Origin: a virus | DNA: 62,090 bases | Reading direction: 5' to 3' (one strand) | Virus record (IMG/VR): IMGVR_UViG_3300042527_000115 | Span: 1 to 62,090 of that record | Shown here: piece after piece, positions 1 through 6,958 of the stretch | Layout of the letters: the number at the start of each line of letters is the position of its first letter | How positions within the stretch are numbered: the first letter of the stretch is position 1 | Translations under genes and position numbers: made by a program | The notes under the pieces: generated by a model | Told to the model about the DNA's origin: nothing | Databases searched by the model: none | The model's input: only the letters and a program-made list of their open reading frames with translations

Positions 1-221
1 CGAGCCGGCCACGCCTGCTGACCTGAATGAGACCTCCCTTGAGGCGGCTGTTATTCAGATCGCTGCATGGACGGATGAGCGTGGTCTGCTGATTGCTGCC
101 AAGCCCAAGAAGCTGATTGTTCCGCCCGCACTGATGTTCGTGGCGACCCGTCTGCTTGAGACTGAGCTTCGCGTAGCTACGGCTGACAACGACATCAACG
201 CCATCAAGAACAATGGTTCTA
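1..221. repeat. Left copy of terminal direct repeat (circularity)
   Basis: These bases are repeated at 61870-62090 with a single difference (T at 94, C at 61963). The repeat lies inside the major capsid gene and joins its two halves in frame. This is what an assembler leaves when it reads round a circular or circularly permuted genome. It is not positioned like a biological terminal repeat, which would not normally sit within a capsid gene. The mismatch suggests strain variation or a read error. Confidence 0.95.
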
Positions 222-442
222 TCCCCGAGGGTTACACAGTTAACCACTATCTGACGGATACGAACGCATGGTTCCTGACGACAGACGTTCCCAACGGTAT
301 GAAGCACTTTGTCCGTACCCCGCTGCAAAACAGCATGGACGGTGACTTCGACACCGGTAACGTCCGTTACAAGGCTCGTGAGCGTTACAGCTTCGGCTTT
401 AGTGATCCGCTTGGAATGTTCGGTTCGCCGGGCGCTTCCTAA
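2..442 (+). CDS. Major capsid protein, C-terminal part
   Basis: This is the C-terminal 146 residues of the major head protein whose N-terminal part begins at 61400. Joining the two across the terminal repeat gives one open frame of 303 residues. The reading frame is open from base 2, with no start codon needed. Its position right after portal, co-chaperonin, scaffold and a 208-residue head protein, and its size, match the major capsid protein of podovirus-like aquatic phages; I infer the HK97 fold, and a Mu gpT-like subfamily is possible. A strong intrinsic terminator follows nine bases after the stop codon, suggesting high-level expression that ends here. Confidence 0.85.
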   Translation, partial: EPATPADLNETSLEAAVIQIAAWTDERGLLIAAKPKKLIVPPALMFVATRLLETELRVATADNDINAIKNNGSIPEGYTVNHYLTDTNAWFLTTDVPNGMKHFVRTPLQNSMDGDFDTGNVRYKARERYSFGFSDPLGMFGSPGAS

Positions 443-450
443 GCGTAAGG

Positions 451-478
451 AAAAGGGGGTTGCAAAACCCCCTTTTTT
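451..478 (+). terminator. Intrinsic terminator after capsid gene
   Basis: A stem of five G-C pairs (GGGGG 455-459 with CCCCC 468-472), extended by T-A pairs inside and A-T pairs outside, has a four-base loop and is followed by a run of six T. It lies immediately after the capsid stop codon and should end the head-gene transcript. Confidence 0.92.
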
Positions 479-577
479 CTGTATTCTGTCGTTTAAGTCT
501 AGGATTTTTACCTGTACCGACTGGCCTAGCAGACTTAGTAGAGACGGTGCGGGGATGTGCTACTACACGAGGACAAC

Positions 578-1174
578 ATGGCTCGTACTACCTTTTCAGG
601 CCCAGTCGCGTCTGACAACGGCTTCATTGGAGGCACCGCCTCTTCCCCCATCACAGTAACCACCGCACAAAACATTTCCAGCTCATACGGATCTACATCT
701 GCGACCACTGGTGATACCCGTCTTTCTTATCAGCGTTTAGCCTTTACCTCGACCGGTTCTGGCGAGACTCTTCGCGCTTTCTCAGTTGTGACCGGTGCTT
801 CGGCTGCTACTGGCGGCACGATCAACGGCGCACACATTTCTACGTCGATCAATACGACCGGCACGATCTCTGGCGCTGCTAACGCAATCCGCGCAACTCT
901 TGGCGGCACTGCAACCACCCCGGGCGGTACGCTGGCTGTTCTTCAGCTGGATACCGACTACGGCACCAACGTAACTCTTGGTTCAGCCTCTTCGTTCATT
1001 CGTGTTACGGACAGCGGAACCCAGACTGGTGAAGTTCAGAACCTGTTCAACATTGAGACTGGCCCAGCTGCCACCATTGTTGCAACCGGTACTGTTGGTG
1101 GCACCGCTAAAGGTATCAAGATCCTGATTGGCGGCGTTGCTCACTACATCACCGTTGGTACAAGCATTTCCTAA
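578..1174 (+). CDS. Putative virion decoration or head protein
   Basis: 198 residues, very rich in Thr, Ala, Gly and Ser with a regular beta-strand-like alternation, as expected for a surface or decoration protein of the virion. The start at 578 is chosen over an in-frame ATG at 557 because GAGG lies six to ten bases upstream. It is the first gene after the capsid terminator, and its stop codon overlaps the start of the next small gene (TAATG). No enzymatic motif is visible. The capsid-proximal position supports a structural role; a head fibre is an alternative. Confidence 0.6.
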   Translation: MARTTFSGPVASDNGFIGGTASSPITVTTAQNISSSYGSTSATTGDTRLSYQRLAFTSTGSGETLRAFSVVTGASAATGGTINGAHISTSINTTGTISGAANAIRATLGGTATTPGGTLAVLQLDTDYGTNVTLGSASSFIRVTDSGTQTGEVQNLFNIETGPAATIVATGTVGGTAKGIKILIGGVAHYITVGTSIS

Positions 1175-1347
1175 TGCAGATAACCAAGGAGTTTTTGGAA
1201 ACTGAGATAGCGGCTCTGGAGCAGGAATTAAATAAGGCGCAAGTCTTTCAGATTCAAGCCCAAGCCACTATCGCGGCGTACAAAATGCTAATAAACCGGT
1301 TAGACGCACCCGAACAGGAGAAGCAAGATGCCATCAATGCAGTATGA
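1174..1347 (+). CDS. Small coiled-coil protein, 57 residues
   Basis: A short gene whose ATG overlaps the TAA of the preceding gene and which runs into the start of the following gene. The product is an amphipathic helix (EFLETEIAALEQELNKAQ near the N terminus) followed by an alanine-rich helix. This suggests an oligomerising coiled coil. Its tight packing between two structural genes (overlaps at both ends) supports a real gene. The function is unknown; a small chaperone or minor virion component would fit. Confidence 0.6.
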   Translation: MQITKEFLETEIAALEQELNKAQVFQIQAQATIAAYKMLINRLDAPEQEKQDAINAV

Positions 1348-1819
1348 CGTTAAATCGCAATATGCGACTGCGTCTGGCCTAATCATCCCGTACCGCACCC
1401 GACTCAAAGCATTTCTGTTTGGGTCGGCTACAACCAGTCCTGGTATCGTGGGGATGTATGACGACAATTCGATATCTGGAACGTATACCCGTTCAACAAC
1501 AACCGCCACTGTAACTGCTCAAAACCACGGTCTAGTTGTTGGTGAATACACGTTCATAGATTGGTCAGGCGGTACAAACCCAACAGACAACTTTTATCGA
1601 GTTGTCACAGTGGCCGATGCAAACACATTTACCGTAACGGTAGCAGATGCTGGAGATGGTTCTGGTAATGCGCTGGTCTACAACGATGTAATGGTGATTA
1701 GTAAGGTCACCACGGCAAACGACGTTTTTAATATTATTCCTGGCGAGGGCATCCTTGCACGGAAAGGTATCCGGATTTATCTGGAAAACAGTGTTACCGC
1801 AACCATCTACTACGGATAA
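1328..1819 (+). CDS. Beta-rich structural protein with NHG-type domain
   Basis: 163 residues. The first 45 residues resemble a small virion anchor (polar, with IIPYRTRLKAF). Residues from about 50 form a beta-sandwich-like domain with the pattern AQNHGLVVGEYTFIDW, then a Tyr-Arg-Val segment and NTFTVTVADA. The same pattern recurs in the 634-residue tail protein at 18605. An AGGAG motif precedes the ATG at a good distance. It probably codes for a virion surface or fibre-associated component. Confidence 0.5.
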   Translation: MPSMQYDVKSQYATASGLIIPYRTRLKAFLFGSATTSPGIVGMYDDNSISGTYTRSTTTATVTAQNHGLVVGEYTFIDWSGGTNPTDNFYRVVTVADANTFTVTVADAGDGSGNALVYNDVMVISKVTTANDVFNIIPGEGILARKGIRIYLENSVTATIYYG

Positions 1820-1821
1820 CC

Positions 1822-2562
1822 ATGCACCAAGAACAATCCTACGATCTGGTTGGCAGCAAGGTCTTCATTGGCCTGCCTGCTTATGACTTTAAGATAAGCG
1901 TAAAGCTAGCCATTTCGTTAGCAGAGTTCTGTGTCAAGGCACAGGCACACGGTATAGCGGTCCAGTTAGCAAATATTTCTGGATGCTCCGTGGTGTCTCG
2001 TGTCCGTAATAGCATTGCCAAATTGTTCTTGGAATCCAACTGTGACCACCTGCTTATGGTGGACTCAGATATGGTCATTAACGCTGACGATATCTTCCGG
2101 CTCCTGGCATTTAATAAGACCCGTCCGATTGTGGCCGGTGTTGGATGCGCCAGGAAAAAGGAGAAGGTTTACTTCTCCATGCTGGACCAAGACGAAGACG
2201 GAAACATAATGATGGATTCGATGGGCCTTGTCCGAGCCAAGCGGGTTGGAACCGGGTTCATTATGATCCAGCGGGCTGTATTTGAGACTCTGAAAGAAAA
2301 GCATCCAGAGTGGAAATACTACGATCAGAACCATGAGTGCGACATGTATGCCTACTTTGACTTCCTGTTAAATCAGGAAGAAGGCTACATGGGTGAGGAC
2401 TTTGTGTTCTGTGAGCGGGCAAAACAGGCTGGATTTACCGTCTGGATTGACCCAACAATCAAGCTTGGTCACATGGGAGTGCATGAGTTCGAGGGGAACT
2501 TTGGAGAGGATTATCTCTATCCCCGTCTGCGTCCGATTGATGAGAAAAAAGAGGCAGCTTAA
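1822..2562 (+). CDS. GT-A type glycosyltransferase
   Basis: 246 residues. Visible features are a Rossmann-like N terminus (VFIGLPAYDFKISV), an Arg-Asn segment (VSRVRNSIAKLF), then the metal/nucleotide-sugar site LLMVDSDMVINADDI with a DSD motif typical of GT-A enzymes, and a later acidic GEDFVFC segment followed by a His near HMGVHEF. The family transfers sugars from nucleotide sugars. In a phage the acceptor may be a virion protein, DNA base or host polysaccharide, which cannot be told here. It is paralogous to the enzyme at 37524. It sits among structural genes, so modification of virion proteins is a reasonable inference. Its stop codon overlaps the next ATG. Confidence 0.8.
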   Translation: MHQEQSYDLVGSKVFIGLPAYDFKISVKLAISLAEFCVKAQAHGIAVQLANISGCSVVSRVRNSIAKLFLESNCDHLLMVDSDMVINADDIFRLLAFNKTRPIVAGVGCARKKEKVYFSMLDQDEDGNIMMDSMGLVRAKRVGTGFIMIQRAVFETLKEKHPEWKYYDQNHECDMYAYFDFLLNQEEGYMGEDFVFCERAKQAGFTVWIDPTIKLGHMGVHEFEGNFGEDYLYPRLRPIDEKKEAA

Positions 2563-2855
2563 TGGCTAAGGCTAAGGGCATGGGCATAGCAACCTCGGTG
2601 AAGTCGGGTAACTTCCGCCCCACCAAGCAGGGTGCTGGCATGACCGCCAAGGGCGTTGCCGCATATCGCCGGGCTAATCCTGGCTCAAAGTTACAAACTG
2701 CTGTTACTGAATCAAGCCCTACCGGCAAACGTGCAGCTCGACGGAAATCGTTTTGCGCAAGGATGGAAGGCATGAAGAAATTAGCCAATCCGGAAACCAA
2801 ACGTGATCCAAACAGCCGGTTAAATCAATCTTTGAAACGATGGAGATGCGGTTAA
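2562..2855 (+). CDS. Small basic protein, DUF6321-like
   Basis: 97 residues with many Lys and Arg. A segment reading GMTAKGVAAYRRANPGSKL followed by RAARRKSFCARMEGM and a C-terminal SLKRWRCG is characteristic of a small phage family that I associate with DUF6321. The conserved FCARM core with a C-terminal Cys is notable. Function unknown; a basic, possibly DNA-binding or internal head component is likely given the neighbours. First of a run of tiny basic proteins. Confidence 0.65.
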   Translation: MAKAKGMGIATSVKSGNFRPTKQGAGMTAKGVAAYRRANPGSKLQTAVTESSPTGKRAARRKSFCARMEGMKKLANPETKRDPNSRLNQSLKRWRCG

Positions 2856-3104
2856 ATGGACTCGGTAGGTATTATTTGGAATGGTCTTCTTACCCTAGCC
2901 GCAGCTTTTTTTGCTCTGGTTGCATATATGGCACAAGAAAAGTTTAGGAAAATAGACCAGATTGAACAGAAACTTAATGAAACACGTGTGGAGGTAGCCC
3001 GTGATCACGTTACTAAAGAAGAAGTTCAGCGAATTACTGAACACATTGATGCAAGGTTTAACCGCCTTGAAGAAAAAATTGACCGACTTATTGGCAAGGG
3101 GTAA
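2856..3104 (+). CDS. Small membrane-anchored coiled-coil protein
   Basis: 82 residues. One hydrophobic segment near the N terminus (about residues 5-26, rich in Leu/Ala/Phe) is followed by a charged coiled coil with Lys-Ile-Asp-Gln heptads to the end. The layout matches small phage membrane proteins sometimes annotated as holin-associated or spanin-like. A similar layout is found in the 86-residue protein at 16836 beside the holin, so this may be its paralogue in the structural region. Confidence 0.5.
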   Translation: MDSVGIIWNGLLTLAAAFFALVAYMAQEKFRKIDQIEQKLNETRVEVARDHVTKEEVQRITEHIDARFNRLEEKIDRLIGKG

Positions 3105-3107
3105 GTG

Positions 3108-3380
3108 ATGGCCGAGTCTCAGCAAAATTATTATGTTCTTGGGAAACCTGTTACCAAAGAACAATATGATGCTGCAACTAAAAAAATGCAGCAGGAGTCT
3201 GAAGAATTTGATAAAAAAATGCAATCAAGCCAATCGCAAGAAGAAGATGAATTAAATGAATTTGCTAAAAAAGCAAAGCAAAGAATGAAGGGCATGAAAG
3301 CAGGCGGTAAAGTATCTTCTGCCTCTTCTCGTGCTGATGGCATTGCTCAGCGTGGTAAGACCCGTGGAAGGATGGTTTAA
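3108..3380 (+). CDS. Lys-rich protein with C-terminal ADGIA tag (copy 1)
   Basis: 90 residues. The N-terminal two thirds are charged, helical and glutamine-rich; the last 25 residues form the tag GGKVSSAS-x-RADGIAQRGKTRGRMV (written in parts). The ATG at 3108 is chosen over a GTG at 3105 because AAGGGG lies upstream with normal spacing. The same tag ends the next gene, and a variant ends the gene at 3880. Shared, conserved tails in tiny basic phage proteins suggest a common binding partner, perhaps capsid interior or DNA, but that is inference. Confidence 0.7.
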   Translation: MAESQQNYYVLGKPVTKEQYDAATKKMQQESEEFDKKMQSSQSQEEDELNEFAKKAKQRMKGMKAGGKVSSASSRADGIAQRGKTRGRMV

Positions 3381-3641
3381 ATGGCCGAGAAATCAGAAAA
3401 GACCAAGGCAATTGAGTCTGCACCTGTAGCAGACGAGGGCCGGTTTGGTATTCCTGGAATGGTTAAAAAAGCCATGACCGGTGCGGCAACGATAGAGGAT
3501 TACATCCGCGATAAGCTCGGCATGAAGCCTGCTGAGGCGCCTACTACTGTTAAGAAAGCTAAGGGTGGCAAGGTTTCTTCTGCTTCAAAGCGAGCTGATG
3601 GAATCGCTCAGCGCGGCAAGACTCGTGGACGGATGGTCTAA
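3381..3641 (+). CDS. Lys-rich protein with C-terminal ADGIA tag (copy 2)
   Basis: 86 residues, starting directly after the preceding stop codon. Residues 20-55 contain a hydrophobic-helical part (RFGIPGMVKKAMTGAATIED) that the neighbour lacks, while the last 25 residues repeat the ADGIAQRGKTRGRMV tag. Comparing the tag codons with those of copy 1 shows about 14 synonymous differences and one amino-acid change, so the tag is held by selection on protein sequence. The stop codon overlaps the next ATG (TAATG). Confidence 0.7.
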   Translation: MAEKSEKTKAIESAPVADEGRFGIPGMVKKAMTGAATIEDYIRDKLGMKPAEAPTTVKKAKGGKVSSASKRADGIAQRGKTRGRMV

Positions 3642-3883
3642 TGAACAAGCCAGAATCCAAAGATCTGATCTATCGGCCCCCAAAGCCTCCCGCCAAACCA
3701 AAAGAAGTAATGGTTAAAAAAGGCGGCGCAATTAAAGGCCAGAAGAAGGTAGCCACGGTTATGCGCGAATTTAAGGCGGGGAAGCTTAAGTCTTCCTCGG
3801 GGCAAAAGGTTACCAATCCCAAGCAGGCTATTGCTATTGGCCTGAGTGAGGCTGGTATGTCAAAGAAGCGAGGCAAGAAATGA
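3641..3883 (+). CDS. Small Lys-rich protein of head region
   Basis: 80 residues, proline- and lysine-rich N terminus (YRPPKPPAKPKE), then a compact motif KVATVMREFKAGKLKSSSG followed by VTNPKQAIAIGLSEAG. The latter resembles a short helical domain found in many small phage proteins (NPKQAIAIALSEAG type, DUF6496-like). It lacks the ADGIA tag. Overlaps at both ends with neighbouring tiny basic genes argue for translational coupling. The function is unknown. Confidence 0.65.
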   Translation: MNKPESKDLIYRPPKPPAKPKEVMVKKGGAIKGQKKVATVMREFKAGKLKSSSGQKVTNPKQAIAIGLSEAGMSKKRGKK

Positions 3884-4182
3884 AATACGGAGTTAAAAAG
3901 GTTCTCCCAACCTCTGAGCAAATGGGCAACATGGGCATGAAAAAAGGTGGCGAAATGAAAGAGTCAAAGAAAATGATGGCTAAGGAAGTTTCCTTTATGA
4001 AGAAAAAAGGCGCTCCCAAGTCAATGATTAAACATGAGATGGCCGAGGCCGGTATGAAGCATGGCGGAAAAGCTAAGAAAATGTCCGCTGGTGGCTATAC
4101 CCGTTCAGCTGATGGCATCGCCAAGAAGGGCAAGACCCGTGGCACGATGGTCAAGATGATGGGCGGCGGCAAGGCTTGCTGA
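3880..4182 (+). CDS. Lys/Met-rich protein with ADGIA tag variant (copy 3)
   Basis: 100 residues, strongly basic and Met-rich. The middle (VSFMKKKGAPKSMIKHEMAE) is a recurrent phage motif. Residues about 70-91 carry the third tag, GGYTRSADGIAKKGKTRGTM, followed by a short Gly-rich tail ending in Cys. It overlaps the preceding gene by four bases. It probably belongs to the same functional set as the proteins at 3108 and 3381. Confidence 0.7.
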   Translation: MKYGVKKVLPTSEQMGNMGMKKGGEMKESKKMMAKEVSFMKKKGAPKSMIKHEMAEAGMKHGGKAKKMSAGGYTRSADGIAKKGKTRGTMVKMMGGGKAC

Positions 4183-4183
4183 T

Positions 4184-4465
4184 ATGAGAGCCAGCCGGGG
4201 TATGGGAGCAATCCTCCCATCTAAGATGCCGAGGGCTAAAATTAAGTCCCGCCGGGATGATACTGACTTTACAGAGTACGCTGAGGGTGGAAAGGTTAGC
4301 AAGGTAAATGAAGCCGGAAACTACACCAAACCAGGAATGCGAAAGCGGCTCTTTGAAAGTATTAAGGCTGGTGGAAAAGGAGGTTCGCCTGGCCAGTGGT
4401 CGGCTAGAAAAGCTCAGTTACTGGCAGCCGAGTACAAGAAGGCTGGAGGCGGATACAAAGATTAG
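4184..4465 (+). CDS. Small basic head-region protein, GYKD-ending
   Basis: 93 residues. It begins MRASRGMGAI and contains RRDDTDFTEYAEGGKV, NYTKPGMRKRLF and PGQWSARKAQLLAAEYKK, ending GGGYKD. The WSARKAQ...YKKxGGGY part is a recognisable domain repeated across small phage proteins. No catalytic residues are evident. It lies in the run of tiny basic genes between glycosyltransferase and connector and is probably a minor virion or assembly protein. Confidence 0.65.
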   Translation: MRASRGMGAILPSKMPRAKIKSRRDDTDFTEYAEGGKVSKVNEAGNYTKPGMRKRLFESIKAGGKGGSPGQWSARKAQLLAAEYKKAGGGYKD

Positions 4466-4625
4466 GCGGCCCGTCTTTAACCAGGAAACTGACGGAAATG
4501 TATTTAAATGGCTGATTGCAACATCAGAAGACTTTAGGAAGATAAAACAGCGAGAGAGATGGAATGAGCTTAAAAAAATCTCAGAGAAGCCTAAAGTCCT
4601 GGACGGAGCAAAAGTGGCGGACTAA
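4461..4625 (+). CDS. Possible small gene with non-canonical start
   Basis: A coherent protein-like frame (RRPVFNQETDGNVFKW, then DFRKIKQRERWNELKK) begins just after the preceding stop codon, but no ATG, GTG or TTG lies at the right place. The coordinates assume an ATT at 4461, with GGAGG at 4445-4449 upstream. A CTG at 4443 or an in-frame ATG at 4308 inside the previous gene are alternatives, and so is a frameshift product of the previous gene. About 54 residues from the ATT. The start is uncertain. Confidence 0.35.
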   Translation: MRRPVFNQETDGNVFKWLIATSEDFRKIKQRERWNELKKISEKPKVLDGAKVAD

Positions 4626-4824
4626 GAGTGGCAAACCTTCTACGCAAGGATCGCAGGCGACAGGGGAAAGATACCTCCCTTCCTCCGCCATCAAAGCGCT
4701 CTCCTCGTCCGAATATGCGGCCACTACCCGGGCTAAAAGGGCTGGACGAGCTGCTGGAAAGCAATTCGTCTCCCAACCTAAATCCATCGCTGCCAAAACC
4801 GCCAGACACAGGAAAGTAACATGA
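4564..4824 (+). CDS. Small basic protein, DUF5872-like
   Basis: 86 residues: MSLKKSQRSLKSWTEQKW, then SGKPSTQ...TGERYLPSSAIKALS, EYAATTRAKRAGRAAGKQF and a C-terminal KSIAAKTARHRK. This succession is characteristic of a small family seen in aquatic phages and large DNA viruses that I associate with DUF5872. The function is not established; high basicity suggests nucleic-acid contact. A frame at 4628-4819 overlaps it in another phase and is less convincing. Confidence 0.7.
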   Translation: MSLKKSQRSLKSWTEQKWRTKSGKPSTQGSQATGERYLPSSAIKALSSSEYAATTRAKRAGRAAGKQFVSQPKSIAAKTARHRKVT

Positions 4825-5579
4825 CGACATCCGGCACGAATACCTTTAATCCAGATCTAAACGAGATGGCTGAGGAAGCTTTTGAGCGGGCCGGCCGTGA
4901 GATGCGCTCAGGCTATGATCTCCGTACAGCCCGTCGAAGTATCAACCTTATGCTGGCCGACTGGGGTAACCGTGGGATCAACCTCTGGACCATCGAGCAG
5001 GGGACCATCAATTTGTTGCAGGGCGTCAATACTTACGACCTGCCCGTTGATACCGTGGATCTCTTGGATCATGTGATCCGAACCGGGCAAAGTAACCCAA
5101 CTACACAGTCCGACCTGACCATTACCCGGATCAGCTCCTCTACATACGCCACAATCCCCAATAAATTGACCCAGGCAAGGCCGATTCAAGTCTGGGTACA
5201 GCGCCTTACCGGACAGACCTATCCAGCCACCAGTGACTATGCTCCGGGTGCCGTAGCCTATCCCAGGATTACGGTATGGCCCACCCCAAATCAGGGTACC
5301 TTGGCTAGCCCGTACTACCAGTTTGTTTATTGGAGACTGCGCCGGATGCAGGATGCCGGAAACGGGATTAACACGTTTGATATCCCCTGGCGGTTTCTTA
5401 ACTGTTTTGTCGCTGGACTTGCGTACTACATTGCCATGAAAATACCGGAAGGGACACCAAGGCTGGAAATGCTTAAGGCGTCCTACGACGAGGCTTGGAA
5501 TTTAGCGGCGGGAGAAGACAGGGAGAAAGCAGCGGACCGGTTCGTGCCGAGACAGTACTTCATAGGATCGGCATCGTGA
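4821..5579 (+). CDS. Head-tail connector / tail accessory factor (P22 gp4-like)
   Basis: 252 residues. The pattern FNPDLNEMAEEAFERAGRE followed by DLRTARRSINLMLADWGNRGINLW and a Thr/Asp-rich beta region is typical of the adaptor that docks under the portal ring in P22-like and many environmental podoviruses. Aromatic-rich strands (YYQFVYWRLRRM) and a helical C terminus (KASYDEAWNLAAGEDREKAA) are visible. It should extend the portal channel and help retain packaged DNA. The assignment to the gp4 type is by pattern; a second adaptor candidate lies at 6326. Confidence 0.65.
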   Translation: MTTSGTNTFNPDLNEMAEEAFERAGREMRSGYDLRTARRSINLMLADWGNRGINLWTIEQGTINLLQGVNTYDLPVDTVDLLDHVIRTGQSNPTTQSDLTITRISSSTYATIPNKLTQARPIQVWVQRLTGQTYPATSDYAPGAVAYPRITVWPTPNQGTLASPYYQFVYWRLRRMQDAGNGINTFDIPWRFLNCFVAGLAYYIAMKIPEGTPRLEMLKASYDEAWNLAAGEDREKAADRFVPRQYFIGSAS

Positions 5580-5580
5580 T

Positions 5581-5931
5581 ATGGGTAACAGGTTCGCTAG
5601 TGGTAAATGGGCAATATCGGAATGCGACATTTGTGGCTTCCGGTACAAACTAAAGGAGTTAGCGCAGCTCGTAATTAAGACAAAGAACGTAAATATCCTG
5701 GCCTGCCCGGAGTGTTGGAACCCGGATCAGCCGCAGCTCCAGCTGGGAATGTACCCGGTTGATGACCCCCAGGCGCTGCGCAATCCCCGTCCAGACTTCA
5801 CCGGTTACCCCCAGAGCCGTTCTTTGACCTTACAGTTGCAGATTGGACCGATAGAGCCTGGAGATACTTTTGCAATAGGCCAGGTTATAGGGTTTGGTGG
5901 TGTAGGACAGGTAACGATCAACATTACGTAG
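5581..5931 (+). CDS. Zinc-ribbon structural protein
   Basis: 116 residues. A four-cysteine zinc site is clear: ECDICGFRY near residue 14 and ACPECWNPDQPQ near residue 41. A conserved MYPVDDPQALRNPRPD segment follows, and then a short beta-rich C terminus. The Zn ribbon is probably structural, holding a small virion or assembly protein together. It sits two bases after the connector gene, so a connector or neck role is plausible. Confidence 0.65.
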   Translation: MGNRFASGKWAISECDICGFRYKLKELAQLVIKTKNVNILACPECWNPDQPQLQLGMYPVDDPQALRNPRPDFTGYPQSRSLTLQLQIGPIEPGDTFAIGQVIGFGGVGQVTINIT

Positions 5932-5940
5932 GAGTAGGAA

Positions 5941-6126
5941 ATGGATAAATCAGCAATGAAAAAGGTCGCCAAGGCCGAAGTAAAGGGCCATGAAAAGCGC
6001 ATGCACGGTAAAGGTTACCGCGCTGGCGGCAAGACCAATCTGGAAATGAAGAAGCTCGGGCGTGGCTTGGCAAAGGTTGCCAACCAGATGTCGCCTGTCC
6101 GTAAAGTCCGCGCAACGGGGATCTAA
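5941..6126 (+). CDS. Small basic protein, 61 residues
   Basis: 61 residues with about one in four Lys or Arg. The sequence MDKSAMKKVAKAEVKGHEKRMH followed by YRAGGKTNLEMKKLGRGLAKV is a repeated type in aquatic phage head operons. Nine bases of spacing contain GGAG (TAGGAGTAGGAA). It shares the AGGK element with the tagged proteins at 3108-4182 but not the ADGIA tail. The function is unknown. Confidence 0.65.
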   Translation: MDKSAMKKVAKAEVKGHEKRMHGKGYRAGGKTNLEMKKLGRGLAKVANQMSPVRKVRATGI

Positions 6127-6127
6127 C

Positions 6128-6325
6128 ATGGATACCGATAAGTTCAACTACTTCTCGCCTGAGACCAAAGATCCTATTGGCAAGTACACCCAGCCAAAGG
6201 ATTATGATCAGGCCGATACTGGCAACAATGGTTACCCCAACGCTATTCCCAGCACCCAGACTCAAAAGACTCGCGGTACTGGAGCAGCAACCAAGGCGAC
6301 CAAGCACAGCACAAAGATGGGCTAA
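6128..6325 (+). CDS. Small hydrophilic protein, 65 residues
   Basis: Begins MDTDKFNYFSPETKDPIGKYTQP; Asn/Thr/Lys-rich and probably disordered. The start is placed at 6128, preceded by GGGG, rather than an upstream in-frame ATG lying within the previous gene. The stop codon abuts the ATG of the next gene. No known domain. Its retention between connector genes suggests a minor assembly or virion role. Confidence 0.6.
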   Translation: MDTDKFNYFSPETKDPIGKYTQPKDYDQADTGNNGYPNAIPSTQTQKTRGTGAATKATKHSTKMG

Positions 6326-6958
6326 ATGAACTACACCCAGTTAAAAGCCAACATAGCCGACTACTGTGAAAACACGTTCACAGAGGACGAGTTTGCTACG
6401 TTTACCCAGTTAGCCGAGCAGCGGATCTACAACAGCTGCCAGCCTCCGGCCATTCGTAAGAATGTGACCGGTCAGACTACGGCTAACAATAAGTATCTGG
6501 AGCAGCCTTCGGATTTCTTGTACACCTATTCACTAGCGGTCATTGATCCGACAACCGGGGCGTATGAGTATCTACTTAACAAAGATGTTAACTACATCCG
6601 CCAGGCGTTTCCTTTTCCGGCTGTAACTGGTAAGCCCACGCATTACGCTTACTTTGACGAAAACACGTTTATTCTTGGCCCAACCCCAAACGCAACGTAC
6701 ACGATGGAGCTGCACTATGGCTATTACCCAGCGAGTATCGTTACGGCTGGGACTTCGTGGCTAGGTGATAACTTTGACTCTGCGCTATTTAACGGCGCTA
6801 TGGTCGAGGCGATCACCTTTATGAAGGGAGAGCCGGACCTGGTCAAACTGTACGAGGATCGGTATATCCAGTCGATTGCCCTGTTGAAGAACATGGCAGA
6901 CGGCAAACTGCGTGAAGATGCCTATCGTGATGGGCAAGTTAAGGTTAGGGTGGCTTAA
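6326..6958 (+). CDS. Head-tail adaptor-like protein
   Basis: 210 residues. It starts NYTQLKANIADYCENTFTEDEF, with AEQRIYN and then a beta-rich middle (YLEQPSDFLYTYSLAV, FILGPTPNATYTMELHYGYYP) and a helical end. This is the recurring adaptor or neck protein of aquatic podoviruses and some siphoviruses; the helical N terminus probably packs against the portal or connector. It overlaps the next gene by one base. It is distinct from the 4821 adaptor but probably part of the same neck. Confidence 0.6.
   Translation: MNYTQLKANIADYCENTFTEDEFATFTQLAEQRIYNSCQPPAIRKNVTGQTTANNKYLEQPSDFLYTYSLAVIDPTTGAYEYLLNKDVNYIRQAFPFPAVTGKPTHYAYFDENTFILGPTPNATYTMELHYGYYPASIVTAGTSWLGDNFDSALFNGAMVEAITFMKGEPDLVKLYEDRYIQSIALLKNMADGKLREDAYRDGQVKVRVA

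Noticed and set aside
4628-4819. 63-residue frame overlapping the DUF5872-like gene
   Set aside because: The overlapped frame has recognisable family motifs; this one has only Pro/Leu/Ser low complexity.
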